Below are positions 6,507 to 7,759 of a stretch of 7,759 bases of DNA, piece by piece. The notes beneath the pieces were generated by a model. It was given only the letters and a program-made list of their open reading frames with translations, was not told the DNA's origin and made no database searches. Numbering within the stretch: position 1 is the first letter of the stretch; each line of letters opens with the position of its first letter. The DNA is from Chloroflexota bacterium (GTDB taxonomy: Bacteria > Chloroflexota > Ktedonobacteria > Ktedonobacterales > Ktedonobacteraceae). A program made the position numbers and the translations under genes. The stretch lies in contig JAJZEJ010000417.1 of NCBI GenBank assembly GCA_021828635.1, positions 4,620 to 12,378 of the forward strand, given 5' to 3'.

Positions 6507-7511
6507 CTAAACTGAATTGAGTGGCGCTGTCGATTGCCGCACAATCAGTGTAGGTTCGATGAGATATAACGGTGTGAGATCGGCTGTCTGGTTCATCAGG
6601 CCGAGAAGCAACCCTGTTGCTTCTTGAGCCAGTTGAGATTTTGGAATGGCTACCGTGGTGAGCGGAGGATACACGTGGGCAGAGACAACAATATCATCCA
6701 ATCCAATGATGGAAATATCTTGTGGAATCCGCAGCCCACTATCCAGGGCCGCCTGAATAGCTCCTAACGCCATCCAATCAGTGGTAGCAAAAATTCCGGT
6801 GGGTCGCGTTGGTAACGCGAGTAGTCGCTGTGTAGCTGCGTAGCCGCTTTCCAGTGTCGAATGCCCTTGCTGAATCATTCCATCAGGGAGGCATATACCG
6901 GCAGTTTGTAGAGCAGTCCGAAAACCTTCCAAACGGAACTTTTGTCGTGGCATATCGACGATAACAGCCATCTGCCGATGCCCTAGACTCAACAAGTGCT
7001 GCGCGGCCATCCTTCCCGCGCAATGAAAATCAACACTGACATGTGGTATGCCCTCCACATCTTCATTCTCTTGCCAGTTACACAGAACTGTTGGAAGTCC
7101 CTGCCGAAACCGTGTAGAGATGGGGGTAAGCTCCATGCTGGAACCCATGACAATGATACCATCAATCCAACGGCTAACCAAGCGATCAAGATGTTGCTGC
7201 CCAAGAACAGAGTCATAGAGAGTGTTACAAAGAAGCATTTGGTAGTTGTACTGGTTAGCTGTACGCTCGATAGCTTCAGCGACTTCCGGGTAGAATGGAT
7301 TAGCGATGGTAGGAAGCAGAAAACCTAACGTATAGGTTTTGCCCTGAGCAAGACTGCGTGCCAGCATATTGGGGTGGTATTTCAGCTCTTCCGCGCATTT
7401 AAGAATACGTTCGCGCATGGCTTCACTGACGTTGCCACGTCCCTTGAGGGCATTAGCAACAGTTGTTGGTGTGACGCCAACCGCTATAGCGATGTCTTGC
7501 AGTGTTGTCAT
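6507..7511 (-). CDS. LacI/GalR-family transcriptional repressor
   Basis: This sugar-responsive DNA-binding protein probably represses itself and the downstream galactosidase-transporter genes. From ATG 7511 it has 334 residues. The helix-turn-helix is MTTLQDIAIAVGVTPTTVAN (residues 1-20), followed by the hinge-helix region YHPNMLARSLAQGKT, with the leucine that in this family wedges into a central CpG. The periplasmic-binding-protein-like ligand domain runs from about residue 60: TLGFLLPTIANPFYPEV, then later GIFATTDWMALGAIQAALDS and ISIIGLDD. GGGAAGG at 7515-7521 lies only three bases before ATG 7511, which is close. ATG 7523 or TTG 7526 would add four or five residues but have no ribosome binding site. 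I chose 7511 because family members usually begin within a few residues of this T-L-Q-D-I-A block. The effector is unknown and probably a galactose-containing sugar. Confidence 0.93.
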   Translation of the reverse strand: MTTLQDIAIAVGVTPTTVANALKGRGNVSEAMRERILKCAEELKYHPNMLARSLAQGKTYTLGFLLPTIANPFYPEVAEAIERTANQYNYQMLLCNTLYDSVLGQQHLDRLVSRWIDGIIVMGSSMELTPISTRFRQGLPTVLCNWQENEDVEGIPHVSVDFHCAGRMAAQHLLSLGHRQMAVIVDMPRQKFRLEGFRTALQTAGICLPDGMIQQGHSTLESGYAATQRLLALPTRPTGIFATTDWMALGAIQAALDSGLRIPQDISIIGLDDIVVSAHVYPPLTTVAIPKSQLAQEATGLLLGLMNQTADLTPLYLIEPTLIVRQSTAPLNSV

Positions 7512-7569
7512 GGACCTTCCCATCAATTAGCTGGCGCATCTGGGTCGCATTATCCTACGGTGGATGTAG

Positions 7570-7581
7570 TTTAGCGCCAAA
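7570..7581. promoter_or_regulatory. LacI-type operator, downstream copy (near the transcription start)
   Basis: On the plus strand it reads TTTAGCGCCAAA, a near-palindrome with a central CpG as LacI-family repressors prefer. It is the exact reverse complement of the copy at 7602-7613, and the matching arms extend to 14 bp (7570-7583 and 7600-7613). Relative to the leftward promoter it lies roughly at +3 to +14, where binding would block initiation. Assignment to the adjacent LacI protein is inferred from position. Confidence 0.75.
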
Positions 7582-7590
7582 CTTACAATG

Positions 7591-7619
7591 AGTATAACTA
7601 GTTTGGCGCTAAATGTCAA
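7591..7619 (-). promoter_or_regulatory. Promoter for lacI and probably the whole minus-strand operon
   Basis: On the minus strand the -35 box is TTGACA (7614-7619) and the -10 box is TATACT (7591-7596), separated by exactly 17 bases. This is a near-consensus housekeeping sigma promoter with a predicted start near 7584. One operator fills most of the spacer and the other lies just past the start. Confidence 0.85.
7602..7613. promoter_or_regulatory. LacI-type operator, upstream copy (inside the promoter spacer)
   Basis: TTTGGCGCTAAA fills most of the spacer between the -35 and -10 boxes of the leftward promoter. Its centre is 32 bp from the centre of the 7570-7581 copy, about three helical turns, which puts the two sites on the same face of the DNA. 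Occupancy would exclude RNA polymerase. Confidence 0.75.
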
Positions 7620-7669
7620 GGTAAAACCCAACCAAATTTATCATAATGCCCTACCCCCTGTGATTCTGC

Positions 7670-7698
7670 TTGACTTTCTAGCTATTGGAAACTATACT
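7670..7698 (+). promoter_or_regulatory. Promoter of the divergent plus-strand gene
   Basis: TTGACT (7670-7675) and TATACT (7693-7698) are separated by exactly 17 bases. The predicted start is near 7705. The two -35 boxes of the divergent promoters are 50 bp apart, so each promoter has its own polymerase site. Confidence 0.82.
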
Positions 7699-7728
7699 GT
7701 ATTTATATTGAATGTTCAATATAAATAC
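7699..7728. promoter_or_regulatory. 30-bp perfect palindrome over the rightward start site (TetR-like operator)
   Basis: GTATTTATATTGAA (7699-7712) and TTCAATATAAATAC (7715-7728) are exact reverse complements around a central TG. The site starts immediately after the -10 box and covers the predicted start of transcription. Its core, ATTGAATGTTCAAT, resembles operators of TetR-family repressors, which are often autoregulated. It differs clearly from the LacI-type sites, so a second regulator is implied. The palindrome is certain; the regulator family is inferred. Confidence 0.7.
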
Positions 7729-7741
7729 ACCTATAAGGCAC

Positions 7742-7748
7742 GAAGGAG
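7742..7748 (+). promoter_or_regulatory. Ribosome binding site of the divergent gene
   Basis: GAAGGAG lies eight bases before ATG 7757. With the promoter at 7670-7698 it supports a real gene starting at the right edge. Confidence 0.7.
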
Positions 7749-7756
7749 CAGTTTCA

Positions 7757-7759
7757 ATG
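7757..7759 (+). CDS. Start codon of a divergent gene that continues past the right edge
   Basis: Only the ATG is inside the window. The upstream promoter, a roughly 50-base leader and the GAAGGAG ribosome binding site make a true start likely. The palindrome over the promoter suggests a repressed gene, perhaps encoding its own TetR-type regulator, but no protein sequence is available to judge this. Confidence 0.6.

Noticed and set aside
6212..6544. A 110-codon minus-strand frame spanning the lacI-galactosidase gap
   Set aside because: It overlaps the ends of both genes in another frame, has low-complexity basic composition and no recognisable domain or ribosome binding site.
6996..7328. A 110-codon plus-strand frame within the lacI gene
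   Set aside because: It is antisense to a well-conserved LacI ligand domain and has no supporting features.

Overview
The window is a sugar-uptake and glycoside-degradation locus. Five complete genes and one truncated gene lie on the minus strand, and a divergent plus-strand gene begins in the last three bases. Base composition looks close to 50% GC by eye (not computed). The substrate-binding protein carries a twin-arginine lipoprotein signal, the transporter is of the LplA/LplB/YtcP type, and almost every gene has a strong AAAGGAGT-like ribosome binding site. This suits a soil bacterium with a large carbohydrate-utilisation repertoire. My best guess is Chloroflexota, class Ktedonobacteria, with an actinobacterium or a Bacillota member as alternatives. 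The taxonomic call is inference only.

Layout in the direction of minus-strand transcription (right to left). A LacI-family repressor (6507-7511) lies behind a near-consensus promoter with two matching operators. A cytoplasmic family 42 beta-galactosidase (4272-6347) follows. Next are two ABC-transporter permeases (3241-4251, LplB-like; 2204-3175, YtcP-like) and the Tat-exported lipoprotein substrate-binding protein (527-2128). A perfect 15-bp stem-loop (482-516) follows the binding protein. After it comes a short signal-peptide-like reading frame (242-381) that is out of frame with the last gene. The last gene is the N-terminal 80 residues of a large glycoside-hydrolase-like protein (1-241) that runs off the left edge. 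Gaps from the galactosidase to the binding protein are only 20-75 bp, so these genes probably form one transcription unit. The 159-bp gap after lacI may hold a second, weaker promoter.

How it works together (inference). The lipoprotein captures an oligosaccharide outside the membrane and the two permeases import it. The ATPase is missing here and would have to be a shared MsmX/UgpC-type protein encoded elsewhere. The galactosidase removes terminal beta-galactose in the cytoplasm, and the truncated hydrolase probably attacks another linkage of the same substrate. A galactose-bearing plant polysaccharide fragment, such as a pectic galactan or rhamnogalacturonan side chain, is plausible but unproven.

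The right end (7512-7756) is a compact divergent control region. It has two promoters, each with a 17-bp spacer, one on each strand, and each is covered by a different perfect inverted repeat. The leftward promoter has a pair of LacI-type 12-mers 32 bp apart. The rightward promoter has a 30-bp TetR-like palindrome over its start site. I see no RNA genes, CRISPR array, insertion sequence or attachment site. The novelty here is in the regulatory DNA and the odd leader frame rather than in a new gene system.
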